This document shows, one piece after another, positions 12,404 to 24,802 of a DNA stretch of 64,000 nt; positions within the stretch are counted from its first letter, which is position 1, and every line of letters starts with the position of its first letter. Under the pieces are notes generated by a model that saw only the letters and a list, made by a program, of their open reading frames with translations, was not told where the DNA came from and searched no databases. The position numbers were made by a program, and so were the translations under genes. The stretch is from Perca fluviatilis (taxonomy: Eukaryota; Chordata; Actinopteri; Perciformes; Percidae): assembly GCF_010015445.1 (NCBI RefSeq), contig NC_053134.1, positions 7,181,136-7,245,135 on the forward strand. Direction: 5' to 3'.

Positions 12404-13080
12404 GTTGCATCCATGCAACACATAACAGGAAGGCACATGCTGTGTTCTCCTTCAGACAAGGAGCTCTGTGATACAACAGGAACTCGGACACACCTTGAGA
12501 AAACAGCAACCCCTTTATTTCCATATCCACTCAATTTTACTGGATATAATGACAGGAAAATGATTTGAATCTTCACCTGAAATTAATACATCAACACCTG
12601 CAGACAGACTAGATAAACCTGCTCCCCCACTTGGCTTTGCCCGTGGGGGCATATAATGCTTTGCAAACAGTTTACATGATGAAGAAAAAAGGTTAACATC
12701 ATAAAAGGTCGCCTTGGAACAGTGTCAGGATGACTTAAAACATTATGACAAGTTCACTGTCTGGCCTGCAGATGATCTTTAGGAAGCAACAAACTCCATT
12801 ATAAAATCTATCAATTTAACGGTGCCTCACATACATGTATGAGTCCATAATCAGTAGTATACAGTAGTATAACATGATGAAAGCGCTTCCATACACTTCT
12901 CCATAGCGCATGCCGCAGTGCATTTTTCGTAGCACACAATTGTGTGAATAAGTAGATAGTATGAGACCGATATTAAGAATGGAAAATGTAGGCTATAAGC
13001 GAAAATGCAGTGAATGGTGTATCGGATCTGTGCCGAAATGCAGAAAGGCTGCTACCGAGTCACACGGAGTGTGTAAATGT
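12404..13080. other. No gene seen
   Basis: Intergenic; no recognised exon or repeat. Confidence 0.4.
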
Positions 13081-13559
13081 GTTGCGCTGTAGCCTGTATG
13101 TACATTTTCAGACTAGCAAAGAATGATTTAAGATTTCGTAAACGACACGTCTGTGTCCTCGCAGAAGAAAACACAACGTGTCGGGACTAGTCGACAGAGA
13201 GCGGTGCGTCAGCTGAGGGTGCACAAAATATTGCTGGGAAAAGAGCAGGATTTCCAACTCCACTTCTTCTCTCATCACAGAAACTCGACAGTTGGCTAGT
13301 TTTAAAGACGTAACGTTACATTCATCAGAATAACTTGTCAACTCTTTGACTGTGTATTAAACTAGACAGTTCCAACCTAATTAACATCATATTTGCATTT
13401 TATCGACGTGGCTAGAAAAAAATGACACAATGTAAACTTAATGTATGGGATGGGATAAGTCGCTTGTTTTTAAGAATAAACGAGCCCCTTGAGCAATGTT
13501 ATCGAAGCTAGTTAGCACAGGTTAGCCAACTTCGTAATAGTAGAAAACGCATATTTACC

Positions 13560-13910
13560 ATATTACCACCGCTGGTCAAACAGTATTCCCAACGTTACTC
13601 CTGATAAACTTTTCTCCACGGCAGCACAGCAAGCTCCAGTCCGGACATAATCTCGGGGACTCAAACTGGATCTCCCGTTTTCTTGTCCTCAAGTGTTAAA
13701 TTGACCGTTAACGTCGTCGGTGCAACACATGCCATTACGGCTCCCACTCGCTGCCACCGCTGCTGGAAAACCGAGCGAGGACGGGCGACGGTATGATTCG
13801 TTCCCCAGCCAGCCCACCGCGGTAATCCTTCTAAACCCAGCGAGCCAGGGAAACACAATGTGTGATTACGCCCCGCCCATCTCTTTACACAGAGGGAGGG
13901 GCTGCGGGGG
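13560..13910 (-). promoter_or_regulatory. CG-rich, promoter-like patch
   Basis: A local rise in C+G and CpG against an AT-rich background, with a GC box (GGGCGGGGC on the minus strand at about 13870), a possible first exon on the minus strand and donor-like GTAATA/GTAAAT sites near 13550-13575. The flank at 13500-13550 has GCTAGTTAGCACAGGTTAGC, typical of sequence near fish 5' ends. By synteny with human, TMCC3 would lie to the left on the minus strand, so this could be its first (non-coding) exon, but no coding evidence supports that. Confidence 0.3.
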
Positions 13911-14130
13911 ATATCGAATACACCACCACATTAATTCATAACTACAAAATAGATTTGCTCCAAATTAAAGTAGCCTAGTTGTTTTACTCAAATATAAACC
14001 ATGTATTTGTACTATGTAAGTCAAAGTATACATCAAGTACTCAGTGGTGGAAAAAGTAGCCTATGGTCTGGCTACAGCCCTTATCTATTCTGGGATAGGA
14101 GGAAAACGCTCTGGGCTTGTTTGTATTTCT

Positions 14131-14858
14131 TTAAAGCTCCATTGTGTCATTTTTTGAGTTGATTCTTGGCAAAAAAAAACTTTGTTTGCTTCCACCAACT
14201 AATCAAAGTATTCTCGTATGCGTAGAATCTGCCATTCAGAATCATTCAGAATACATACAAGCGACTCGCTCGAATGACGGCCGCCATGTTGCGCCTCCAT
14301 CTTTAAAATACATTAGCCAAAGAGGGACGTACACTGCCTTTTGCGCTTTTAAACTCAGTGGCACCGTGACGAATGCCAGGGAGGGGGAGAAGATAACGGA
14401 GTCGCCAAGGAAGTTAAAAAGAGAATTAAAACGACAACGTGACAGGCAAAGCAACAAGACCAAAGTTAATATTGGAGTGGCTTTTCAAAGATGGAAAGAG
14501 ATCATAAGGAGCAAGGATTTTAAAAAGGGACGCCGAAGTTGCCTGCTTTCTTCTCGGCAGGTAATTCTGCCTATTTATGTAAATTCGAAGTTTTATAGTT
14601 GCTTGGCTAACTATAGCACGGTTGTGCATAACGCTAGAACGACGTCTAGCATACTTTCCCTCGCGTCAATGATGAAAAAGGATTGTCGACTACCTTGTAA
14701 TATAAACACAATCATATGTGTTGTGATTTCCCTGGCAGACAACTCACGTAATGGAGCTGTAACACAGACTAGCTACAGCTAGAAAAGTAATATTCAGTTG
14801 GTTGTCATATACAATTTCACCGCTAGGTGGGAGAAATTCTTACACAATGTAGCTTTAA
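14131..14858. mobile_element. TTAA-bounded MITE with TTAAAGCTCCATTGTGTCAT ends
   Basis: The left end TTAAAGCTCCATTGTGT and the reverse complement of the right end (TTAAAGCTACATTGTGTAAG) pair over about 17 bases, with TTAA at both edges. The interior (14144-14782) is open for 212 codons and includes a basic segment KRELKRQRDR followed by NKTKVNIGVAFQRWKE. See the pseudogene entry inside. Confidence 0.7.
14370..14557 (+). pseudogene. Frameshifted exon-like domain captured in a TTAA element
   Basis: The frame reads RELKRQRDRQSNKTKVNIG, then VAFQRWKEIIRSKDFKK. After one base is skipped near 14520-14529 the next frame reads DAEVACFLLG, ending at a donor-like AG|GTAATT at 14561. From memory, the combination VNIGxAFxRWRExR...DAExAxFLLD is frequent in uncharacterised predicted fish proteins. 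It looks like a captured coding exon decayed by a one-base shift. Function unknown. Confidence 0.4.
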
Positions 14859-15015
14859 ACAAATTACAACCGTCCTGGGGATGTGAGGCTTTATCCCAGG
14901 AATGGGCATCCATTGAGCCAGACTACTTTACAAGTAAAAGTACATTATTATAAGCAAAATGTGCTTAAAGTATCAAAAGTACTCATTGTAATAATAATAC
15001 AATTGTATAATTGTT

Positions 15016-15017
<2 letters not shown>

Positions 15018-15062
<45 letters not shown>
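15018..15062. repeat. (ATT)n microsatellite
   Basis: About 15 ATT units, followed shortly by (TTAA)n-like sequence. Confidence 0.95.
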
Positions 15063-15354
15063 GACGACATGTGTAAACCCAATTGATATTAATTAATTAA
15101 TTAATTAAAACAACTTCATAGACTATTTAATTTAATCTACAGAATATGCATAATATGGCTGGTCAAATGTTAGGCTAATCTGATATAGTAACTATAATTG
15201 TTGGATACATATAGTGGAGGGAAAAGTACAGTATTTGCCTTCCTTTGAAATGTACTGAAGCAGTAGTACAAAATACAAAATAGAAACAAATTGAAGAATT
15301 CAAGTAAAACACAAGGACTTCAAGAGTAAATGTATTCTGTTGCATTCCACCACT

Positions 15355-17330
15355 GTAGGTAGAATCAAACAAGATGTTATGTGATCCTTAATGCATCAGG
15401 TGGTTCTTTGTCAATGATAATTGACAAAGACAATGATAATTTCCTGGTTATTTTTAGCCTGATAGTGTTTCTGAAGCTTTGTATTAACCCCAGCTCCTCT
15501 CTTTACGACTTTTTTAAAAAGCTCACGTTTACAGCTGATTTAAACACATAGTCACTTTGATAATTAGCTCAAATAGATAAACATGACACCGGCCAAGTGA
15601 AAGGATAGATGAATTACCCCACAAAGGTCTGGGGAATGAGTCATGAAGTATTTAAAGGCACAGCAGGCCCTACTGATAAAGAAACCAATTAGAATGGTTA
15701 GTGGCCCTGTCATTGGATATGGTCCTGCTAATAGTTTACTGTCCGGGCTCACATTAAGTATTCATTTACATAATATTAGTCGACTCTTGCACCTGCCATC
15801 TCAGAAAACACTGACATACATATAGAGTTGGTCCCTGTCTTAATCACTTTCTACTCTCTCATGCACACGTCGACCTGAAGCCCACTTTATGAGGACTGTG
15901 AGTGAGTGAGTCAGCCATTTTTTAATCATTGTGACAAGTGTGTCTGCTGACAAGTTGGACACTTTGAGGCCAGGTAATTCAGCCTGCAGGGCAGAGAACA
16001 GCACCTGGCACTGGGGCTGCTTGCAGGGCAAGAGATTCAATCATATAATTTCCGTAAATGCATGTGTGCATAATTTAGAAAGTCATTAGATAGCTCTCGG
16101 ATAGATCCACAACAAATTATTCTGCTACGATCAATCCTAATAACCTAATACACTTCCAGTCCATCCCCCCCGGGGAATGGATTTATTATATCCATGCTTA
16201 TGCGTGTGTGAACTAGTGGTAGCAGACAGATTTAAATGTGACATTTAATTAGGTCCAGATTGGTGCTGTCTTTGTACTTTAGCATTGATTTGATTCAGAG
16301 GGGGCATTGATCGTGGGCTCACAGAAAACAACTTTAGCCTTATGTAATGCCATTAAGAGCTGGTCTCTAATGGGTATTTCAGCATAGCATGGCACTTGTA
16401 GAGCTGTAAAACAGCAACAAAAAAATCATTTTAAGACTATTTTCTCTCTACCTGCTTATAAAATAAAAACAACACACACACACACACACACACATTTTCC
16501 AACATGCACGCAGTTGCAATTCTTCATCTAAATGTCACCATATTTGACTTTTGTAAAGTGCAGTAGAGTTTAAAATCCAATTATCTGGCACAAAGAGAGA
16601 TGCTGCACGGCATTTTTTTTTATCTACAGTGTATATTAATCTCAAAATTCATGGTTACAAGATGATGTAAAACCCATGTGTGTGTGTCAAGGATTTGAAG
16701 CATTTGCGTGTATACATAAAATTCACTCCGTTAATGCCGAGACGCTATTGTTCCCGTTCGCCCCAGCGATCTTTGTTTTCTTTATGGACTTCCTGCAGTG
16801 CTTCCTGTCTCCATCTCAGCCATGACATCAGCCTGACCTCCCTAACACCAGAGGCTTTCCAGAACACTAATACTGGTACAGCGGCGTTTAGGTGGGGCTC
16901 TGGATTGTTTTGGACAGGGACGAGGATCACGACGTTCTGGCGAGGCTCTGTCATGTTTGCGAGAGTTCGGAACATCATGGAGGGATTCTGTTGCTGTGGG
17001 ATTTGGGAATCTTCCGGGAGGGAATTGGAACATTCTGTAGAGGTTCTGCAATGTTTAAGTTAGGGGTGTTACCCGTGTGGTTCAGGATGTCCTGGTGGGA
17101 TTCTTGAATGTGTAAGGGGCATCAGATATGACTCTTATGGGGTGTTTTTACAGCTTGTTCCACTGCCAAGTAGACCAAAGAAAAGAATGCAGCTTTAAAA
17201 TCATGTCACACAACTAATTTCATTATTACTTCTCTGCGAGTATAACTGACTTCAGTGCAACTGCAGTACCCCAAAAAATAGAAACACCTGTATGATGAAA
17301 TGCAATGCAACGCTTTAACCTTGCATTACT
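15355..17330. other. No gene seen; minor (CA)n
   Basis: Contains a short CA run at 16472-16494. Region 16880-17120 shows loose repetition of GGATTCTG/GTTCTG words about every 20-35 bases, perhaps an old tandem repeat. The 127-codon ORF at 16680-17063 has antisense ORFs across the same DNA and no domain. Confidence 0.4.
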
Positions 17331-17846
17331 TAACCCCCAATTTCCACCAACTGCAGAACGTCTGCGGATCCGCTCCAGAACGGCGGCGGAGTCAATAGGT
17401 TTTCCATTAAAGGAACACGGCGACTTTTTGGGAATTTAGCTTATTCACCGTAACCCCCAGAGTTAGACAAGTCGATACATACACTTCTCATCTCAGTGCG
17501 TGCTATAAGGCTGTCTGACACCACCAGCGGCATCAGGCCAGCACAGATCCTGCAGGTGAATGGTTCCAGTAATCCTACTGCTCCCAATTGTGACAAAAGT
17601 GACAAAATAATGCCAACATGTTCCTATTTACATGTTGTGATTGGTAGAGTCACAGCGTGTACAAAAAACAACCTAACATGAGACACAGCCATCTTCTAAC
17701 CGTAAACAAACCAGGAACTATATTCTCAGACAGGCTTGCTGCAAGGCAAATCATTCCGCCCAAGTAATATATTCTTCCACCTGAGCACATAGTTCCCGGT
17801 TTGTTCCGTCCCAGCTCCGGCGATCCGCAGCCCTCCGGAGGAGCAG

Positions 17847-18310
17847 ACTGATCTCATAAAGTGGCGTATGTATGACACGCCAATTTGTATGCCATTTTGG
17901 CGTGTTATCAAGACGCATAATCCCCTTTTAGCTGTCATTGACCTACATTACGTGTGAATTTTTCGCCGTAGCGAGTAGTATGAAAGGACATAAGTCCGCA
18001 GAGGGAGGTTGGGTGTGGTAAAGTACAGGACTTTCATCCAGGGGAGCCGGGATTGCGTCCTACGTGGTATTTTTCAACCTTTTTTTTGTTTTGTTTTATT
18101 CATTTATTTTTTTAAGCCTTCCCCAATATTTCTTTCCGTTTATTGTTTTCCTAAGCGTGTGACGTTGGTCACCGTTGTGTTTTTGTCGTTTTTGTCATTA
18201 CATCCGCTGTATACAGCATAGACATACACGTGGATAGCTCAAAATGCGTACAGATAACACGCCATTTGGCTTTAGGAAAGTGGCGTGTATGTTTACGCAA
18301 AGTCATGATG
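17847..18310. repeat. Second copy of the 'GGCGTATGTATGACACGCCA' repeat
   Basis: See 8686-9050; the same ordered words occur, separated by an inserted T-rich stretch near 18080-18120. Confidence 0.6.
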
Positions 18311-18597
18311 CCATGTTGGGAGGAGACACGCAGAGCTTCTATTTTTGCCGGACGCCAGAGAGCTCTGCAGCAGTTCAGCACAATTCAGCTTGTGCAGGAC
18401 AGGAAGTCGAGCACAGAAACAAAATAAAACATCCGGTTAATTTTCAAAATAAAATATGCTGTGCTCACGGCGGATCATATTTCCCTGCACTACACCTTGA
18501 GAACACAGCACAGAGCTGTTCCCCTCTACTCCTCTGGATGGAAACAAACTGTTGTTGGTTTTGTGGTTCTATTCTACCTGAATTCGCGAGATCTCGT

Positions 18598-18655
18598 GGG
18601 TCCTCGTGACTTCAGCTGTCATGGCCGGGTCCTCGTGACTTCAGCTGTCATGGCC
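18598..18655. repeat. Tandem duplication of 29 bp
   Basis: GGGTCCTCGTGACTTCAGCT plus the next nine bases occur twice back to back without a mismatch. Confidence 0.85.
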
Positions 18656-18775
18656 GCAGCCATTCCGCAACAAATCCAGACCTGGTGGGTATTGAAAGAC
18701 GACGGAGCACGGAGCCGACACGCAGCGGAGGCGGTCCGCAGCCGTACCGCAGTTGGTGGAAATGAGGGGTTAGAT

Positions 18776-19275
18776 GTTCTCTTTTAATTGAGACTTCTAC
18801 ATTAGTTGTTTGAGTGTTGGCTCCATTTTATTTCTATGGTTGGCTCAGTTCTATGATATATTTTGAGGCTATACTTGTTTTGTTGTTGTATTGGACTGCA
18901 TTATGTTGAAAATATTTCGTCCACTTAATTTACACATCTAGAGAATAAATGCCAGTTAAACTGACGCCAACGCTAATATCAGTTCCCATACGTCACTGAC
19001 AGTAAAACTGACTTCTTCCAATCCATGTGAGAAAAGAAACTGATAGAGAGTGAAAGAGAGAGAAAGTGAGACAAGAAGCTGAGAGCTAACAAACAGCTGT
19101 GCTATTTCGGCCCAGTTCTTGCTGTATCACTGAGTCAGACAGGAAGAGAAACTCTCCAGAGCAGACTGCGTTCAGACATCTTTCTGTGAGAAGAAACGTC
19201 TCATTGCTTCCTCATTTCTTTTGTGCCTTGTAAGATAGCACTGCTACTCAGACAGTCTTAGACAGACGCTCGGTA

Positions 19276-19349
<74 letters not shown>

Positions 19350-20550
19350 TTTTATGGATGTGACACAGACTGTCAAATCAACTGATGTTATGGAGATGAG
19401 ATTACACCAAGAGGAGACCATGTTTGATCAATCTTGCGTTCATTTTTATCCATTACATAGACCTATGTGTATGAGAAATAAATTATGTCATATAACCTTT
19501 GGAGCGCTGGGAAAAAGCGTGGACATTATGTGGAGAAAATAACATTAAGATCTTGAATAATTTACAGTAAGACTCTTGCCTAATGTATGGCTAATATATC
19601 ACTGTCGCAGAGCCCCCTAATGTGTTTATAATTCTGCTATTGTCAGTTGGAAATGTGTCTACATCCAGATGAGCACACAGGCAAAAAGCTGCGACCCACT
19701 GCTGTGTGCATCTGTAGGTAAAACTCTTTTTTTTTATCCCTAGTGTCATGCAGGGCAAAGACAGAATCAATTGAACAGGGAGAAGCTTACACATACACAT
19801 GCACATCCTTTGGGCTCAGTAATTGGAGCAGTGAGGTTATGATGTATTTTTGGATTACATAACCCTCACAGACAGAAGCCCCGTCCAAAAAAACATCCCT
19901 TCTTTCATTACTCCAACTCGTTATCGTTGTGTGTAACATGTCCTCAAATTACACTCTCATTTTACTAAAGATGTCAACCTCCTGCTCACTTTTTTTATTA
20001 TGCCATTTCAGTGCCAGCAATTACATTTTCTTTCACGATGTGTCTCCTTCCCTGCCTGTTTCTCGCTTCTTGGCTTTTATCACTCCCACAGTCTTCCCTT
20101 CCTTTCTTTCACCAATTGCTTGCAGCTTTTTGACATTACAACGCCTTGCTTTAATCTAACCGAGCGCATCAACTGTGTCACCTTGAAAAGCTAAAATGTA
20201 TTTAATCCCTCCGGATCTCTGCCAAAAAAAGATGGATTTGTCAGCTAGTTTTAACTACATAAATGTTCTTTTCGCCATGTGCCATTGATGCCGATAAGCC
20301 CCATTAGACTCAGTAGTGGACGAGTAATGATCCTTACTCGCACATAAACATGTTGCAACAGAGAAGGGGTAAAGGGCACGAGGGATTGCTGATGCTGTGG
20401 CTACCGTTTGGCAATGGGGACAGTGACTAATCCGCCTGAGCATCCACATACATTATGTCACCAGGCAGAAGAAATCCACAGAGAGGACTCAGTCTGACAC
20501 ACTCCAGCGGCAGGGTCAGCCATGATACAAAGCCTGTTTGAAATGTAAAC
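18776..20550. other. No gene seen; (AC)n at 19277-19347
   Basis: Intergenic sequence containing a 70-nt AC microsatellite. No exon recognised. Confidence 0.5.
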
Positions 20551-21071
20551 TTAAAGTGCTCATATTATGCTTATCTTCAAGTTCATTGTTGTATTTAGAG
20601 GTTGTATCAGAATAGATTTACATGGTTTCATTTTCAAAAACACCATATTTTTGTCATACTGCACATTGCTGCAGCTCCTCTTTTCACCCTGTGTGTTGAG
20701 CTCTCTGTTTTAGCTACCGAGTGAGGCATCTTACTTCTGAACCATCTTTGTTGGGAGTCGCACATGCGCAGTAGCTAGGTAAGCACTACTAGCCAGTCAG
20801 CAGCAGAGTATGAGGGCGTGCCACGCTAGCAGCTAGGCGAGCATTATAACGTGTTACAAAGTGACGAACGTTTATCACGGAAGTAAAGGCTGGACTACAA
20901 TAGAGCTGTTTGGAGCAGTTTGTGAACAGTGTTTTCTGTGGGAGATGGTAAGTCCCTTTGGGGGGAACTTTAGGCTTTTTCACCTTATAAACCTATAACA
21001 TGCACAAAAAAAGATATATAACACAATAAAGGAAAGGGGAAATGCCAAAAAGCATTATATGAGCACTTTAA
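20551..21071. mobile_element. TTAA-bounded MITE, TTAAAGTGCTCATATTATGC family, copy 1
   Basis: The left end TTAAAGTGCTCATATTATGC is inverted at the right end (GCATTATATGAGCACTTTAA). The body (GGTTTACATGGTTTCATTTTC-like, TGCTGCAGCTCCTCTTTTCA, TTTGGAGCAGTTTGTGAACA) is shared with 32591-33221 and, inverted and truncated, with 24618-24802. Non-coding. Confidence 0.85.
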
Positions 21072-21255
21072 GTCCTTCCCAAGTAGTTACAGTTAGTGAG
21101 TTTTTAACTAGTGATTTACTGATTCAGGTTGCATTACTAAAACTTACACCTGCAATATTTTTCCCCACTTTGGGGCAGCAGAAACAATCTGTGAACCCGA
21201 CAGTCAGATTATTATCACCCTTTAGGTTAAACTTGTTAGCAAACAGTTGTTTATT

Positions 21256-21560
21256 TACACATTACATTACATGTCATTTAGCTGACGCTGTTATCCAAAG
21301 TGACTTCAACCTGCTTTCAACCCTGAAGGTACAAACTCCGGACAGCAAGAAGTTAGTGCAAGAACATTAGCTTTAAATAAGCCAAACTACAAAGAGCCAC
21401 ATTAAAAGTGCAACTGTAAGTGCTTTTTTTTTTCCTAAGCTGCAGTCGGAAGAGATGTGTTTTTAGTCCCGATGTCAATGGGGAGCTCATTCCACCATTT
21501 AGGAGCCAGGAGAGCAAACACATGCAGCAGATAGAACTTTAGCATTCATTTGGAGTCATG
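21256..21560. repeat. Interspersed repeat with TTAGCTGACGCTGTTATCCA
   Basis: ACATTACATGTCATTTAGCTGACGC followed by TCCAAAGTGACTTCA is a widely seen fish interspersed repeat, here followed by related AT-rich sequence. Single copy in the window. Confidence 0.5.
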
Positions 21561-22522
21561 TTCCTGTTTCGAGTCCCCATCAGCTCCTCTGTAAAATATG
21601 TAATGTCTCTTTAGCTGCTAAATGCACCACTTTCATTACCAGGCAGTCGCTAACTTTGTATGCCATTTGGTGCAAGGCTTTAACTACGTAACATAAGTAT
21701 GTTTTTATTTGTATATGGAGAAATATGTGTTTCAAAGTCAGTAGTATTCACTTTTTCACTACCTCTCCTCTCTTTGCTACCTCAAAAGCGACTCTCTCTT
21801 TCAAACAAACAAACAAACGCTGATGCTCCCTCCTCCTCACGCTCCTCAAGCTCTTTTCAGCCTATATAATAGCATTTCTTCAGGGAGGGCTAAGGTTCCC
21901 TGCTTTCCAGCCGTTTCTTTTGTCCCAGCATAGTAGGGGAACTAAATCAATTGGGGCACTTGAATAGGGATGCTGGGAATAAAAAAGGGTTGGCTTTTTT
22001 AAGGGACTGTGGCAGTAAATTTAAGATGACTGGAGTTCAGCAGCTCTGCGGCAGATATTGCGGCAGTACCGTCGAGGTTAATGATAACGGCCACTATTTC
22101 ACAATCCCTGACGCGGTTTTATTGCATACAGCAGTTGAGTACAGTAAAGCATCTTTTTGGGAATGAAACAGATGGTCTTCTGAATAGGCAGAACAGAGAC
22201 ATGGGGTTTGGTGGCCCAGAGGTGAAAGGAGCCCAGGTTATAAATGCCCCATGGTTTCCCCTCCCTTAAAAACTACTACAAACATGTACTATACCTGCAG
22301 AAAAAAACCGGAAATTATGCAATTATGCCAAGAACACACTAAAAAAAGTCTTTATTAGATACATCAACCGTCAGTAGATATGATCCAGGGCCATAGCTAA
22401 AATTTCCTCTGTATTGTTTGAGAGAATTTGGGGGCCACTTACATTATACAATTGAAAACCTAACACATGGTGGGTATTTTACAGGCTGATTGCAGTGTTG
22501 TTAGCCCCAATATACTTTAACT
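21561..22522. other. No gene seen
   Basis: Intergenic; overlapping short ORFs at 21951-22269 have no recognisable domain. Confidence 0.4.
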
Positions 22523-22868
22523 TGTTTACTTTTAGGCCAACAAAAAAAAGACATTAATAAAGTAATACTCCAGTACTCAAGTACAATTGTGAGGTACTAC
22601 TACTTTATACTTCTACTCTGTCAAAGGGGAAAATTGTACTTTGTTTCTCACAGCATTTATTTGACATTAGTTACTTTGCCGATTTAGAAAATGAATACAA
22701 AATATAATCAACAAAAACATTCTGGTGTATTATTATAGATACCCAAATACATTTTGCTGTAAATACTTTTGTACTTTTACTCAAGTTAAAGGGATTTTAA
22801 TTGTCACAAAGTATTTCTGCAGTGTTGTATTGGTACTTTTACCTCAGTAAGTACTTCTTCCACCACTG
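22523..22868. mobile_element. CAGTGGTGGAAGAAGTACTT-ended element, reverse copy
   Basis: Ends AAGTACTTCTTCCACCACTG, the inverse of the edge at 14042. The body contains TACTTTTACTCAAGTTAAAG and GTATTGGTACTTTTACCTCA. Confidence 0.55.
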
Positions 22869-24153
22869 GGCATACCTGTTGTTGCCTGTTGCATGTTTAA
22901 TCTTCTCTTTTGTTTACATCGTTAATGTATTCTAGTGACCCGCACACTGCAGCCACAGTGTAATGTGAGCCCAACTGTCTTCCAGAAGGTCTGCATGCTT
23001 TCACAAAGGACAGAGCGGCCTCTCTGAGTGGACACGGGCACCAGAGGTCGTTTGAAATAAATATCTAAGGGGTCAAACGTTCAAAGCGTATGTGGGGAGG
23101 AGGCGTGGGGGCACCAGCCACGCTTTCATGTGTCATCGCTGCAACACGTCCATGTCACTGCCCACACTGTACCACCGGCTTGTGACATTTAATTTCCCTT
23201 TGTCTTCTTCTGAGAAGTTTGAGATCTCTTTGGATAATTCATTTATTTTTCTAGTGTGAATGACAGCTGCTTTGATATGTAGGCGTAAAGAGAGAGAGAG
23301 AGAGAGTTAAGAGGGATGTGACATTAAAGCAAAGGTCAGAGAGAGAGATAAAAGGTTACAGTACAACATACATGTACAGAGGCTACATCTACTGTACGCT
23401 ACTAAGTTTGGGTTTAAAAATAAATATCTTTTTGCTATGTTTATGCCTTGCGTCCGCACTAGCCCGCCGTTTCCGAGGCCCCCGTTTTGGTTTTAAAACT
23501 TCGGGGTTGCATTGTACTCTGGACAAGCTCAAACGGAAACTTTGTAAACGTTGACGCGCGTCAGTCAGTCAGTCTTATCGGTTGGATAGGCTTACACAAG
23601 CTGTGCCAGAACAACAAATTCGCTAGATCAACAAAGGCCAGCTAATAATCTTCTCATCTAACTCCAGAGGGAACATTTGCTGCATCTGTCATTATTAGTG
23701 AGTGTGTATACTTGTGCTAGTTTAGATGTAATAAGAAAGCAAAATATTAGCAGCATCTCTCAGTATAAAGAAATGTAAGTAGAGAGCAGAACAAACAACA
23801 GCCTCCGAAATGACTATACAGTTTAATCAACGCCTCTCTGAAAGTGTTTCAACCAACATAATAATCTTTATGAAGGATTTATTGTAGTGCTGCTGTTGTA
23901 TCAGAGCTCATAAACTGCCAACTGGAGTGAACATAAAGTCTAGACAGTATGAAATTAAAAACAGAGAGAATATGTCATTTATTTATTTTTCTGCTGACTT
24001 GACTGAGAAAACCGATGACAATAGAGAAAAGACCAAACCTCTGTTTACAGTACGGTCTGTTTTTCCTCCTGGTAGCTAGAGGCTACTGACACAGACAAGG
24101 TTATATGTTAATAAGGCTGCACACACAAGCACATACACACAGACACAGACACA

Positions 24154-24154
<1 letters not shown>
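22869..24154. other. No gene seen; (AG)n and a partial CG-rich repeat
   Basis: A short AG run near 23289-23306. At 23452-23560 a CG-rich piece (GCGTCCGCACTAGCCCGCCG, CCCGTTTTGGTTTTAAAACT) looks like part of a fish repeat. No exon. Confidence 0.4.

Positions 24155-24236
<82 letters not shown>
24155..24236. repeat. (AC)n microsatellite
   Basis: Pure AC array of about 41 units, preceded by compound (ACAG) units. Confidence 0.95.
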
Positions 24237-24238
<2 letters not shown>

Positions 24239-24617
24239 CTGTCTAACTTTGATTTAACCAGACAAGTCAACTATGAATACATATTAACATATCTGGTGTA
24301 ACGTTATTCACAAACATGGAAAGAAAATATGCTTTTTTTTCTTTAATACTTATATCACAAAATAAATGATAATCACAACAATTCTATGTGGGCGGAGAAA
24401 GCTGCATGCAGCACAATGCAGAAGTGAAGTTGTTTATGTTGCAGAAAAGTTGGGAATTCTACACATGACAGCGTTAGTTAATAATAAATCATGAATAATT
24501 GTTCAGTTTTTGCCACAGAGTTGTGCTGATTTTAGACTTCACTTTACAAATGCAAAGGGGGAAGGAGATTTATGAGAAATGCAGGTCTATTGAAAGCACT
24601 GGGGAAGTACAATTTGC

Positions 24618-24802
24618 TGGAACCGAAGTGTGATGTCTCACTCTGTAGCTAAAACGGAGAGCTCAACACACAGGGTGAAAAGAGGATCTGCAGCAATGTG
24701 CAGTACAGCAAAAATTTGAAAATTAAACCATGTAAACCTATTTTGATATAACCTCTAAATACAATTATGGACCTGAAAATGAGCATAATATGAGCACTTT
24801 AA
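24618..24802. mobile_element. TTAAAGTGCTCATATTATGC family, truncated inverse copy
   Basis: The right end GCATAATATGAGCACTTTAA and about 185 bp of body match copies 1 and 3 in reverse orientation; the other terminus is missing. Confidence 0.8.

Larger units (their letters stand above)
14042..15354. mobile_element. CAGTGGTGGAA-ended element, split by a TTAA element
   Basis: The left edge CAGTGGTGGAAAAAGTAG and right edge GCATTCCACCACTG are inverted. The body is rich in AAGTAAAAGTACATT-type words. A second, opposite-facing end lies at 22523-22868. The left part is interrupted by the TTAA element at 14131-14858. Confidence 0.55.
17331..18772. mobile_element. 1.44-kb element with TAACCCCCAATTTCCACCAA-type inverted ends, composite
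   Basis: The left end TAACCCCCAATTTCCACCAA pairs with the right end, whose reverse complement reads TAACCCCTCATTTCCACCAA; the similarity continues through CTGCGG and CCGCTCC. Inside lie a GGAACACGGCGACTTTTTGG-type fish repeat (about 17408-17840), the repeat copy at 17847-18310 and a 29-bp tandem duplication. Confidence 0.6.

Noticed and set aside
16680..17063. A 127-codon ORF as a gene
   Set aside because: Three overlapping frames on both strands are open over the same piece, no family resemblance, and the DNA looks like decayed repetition.
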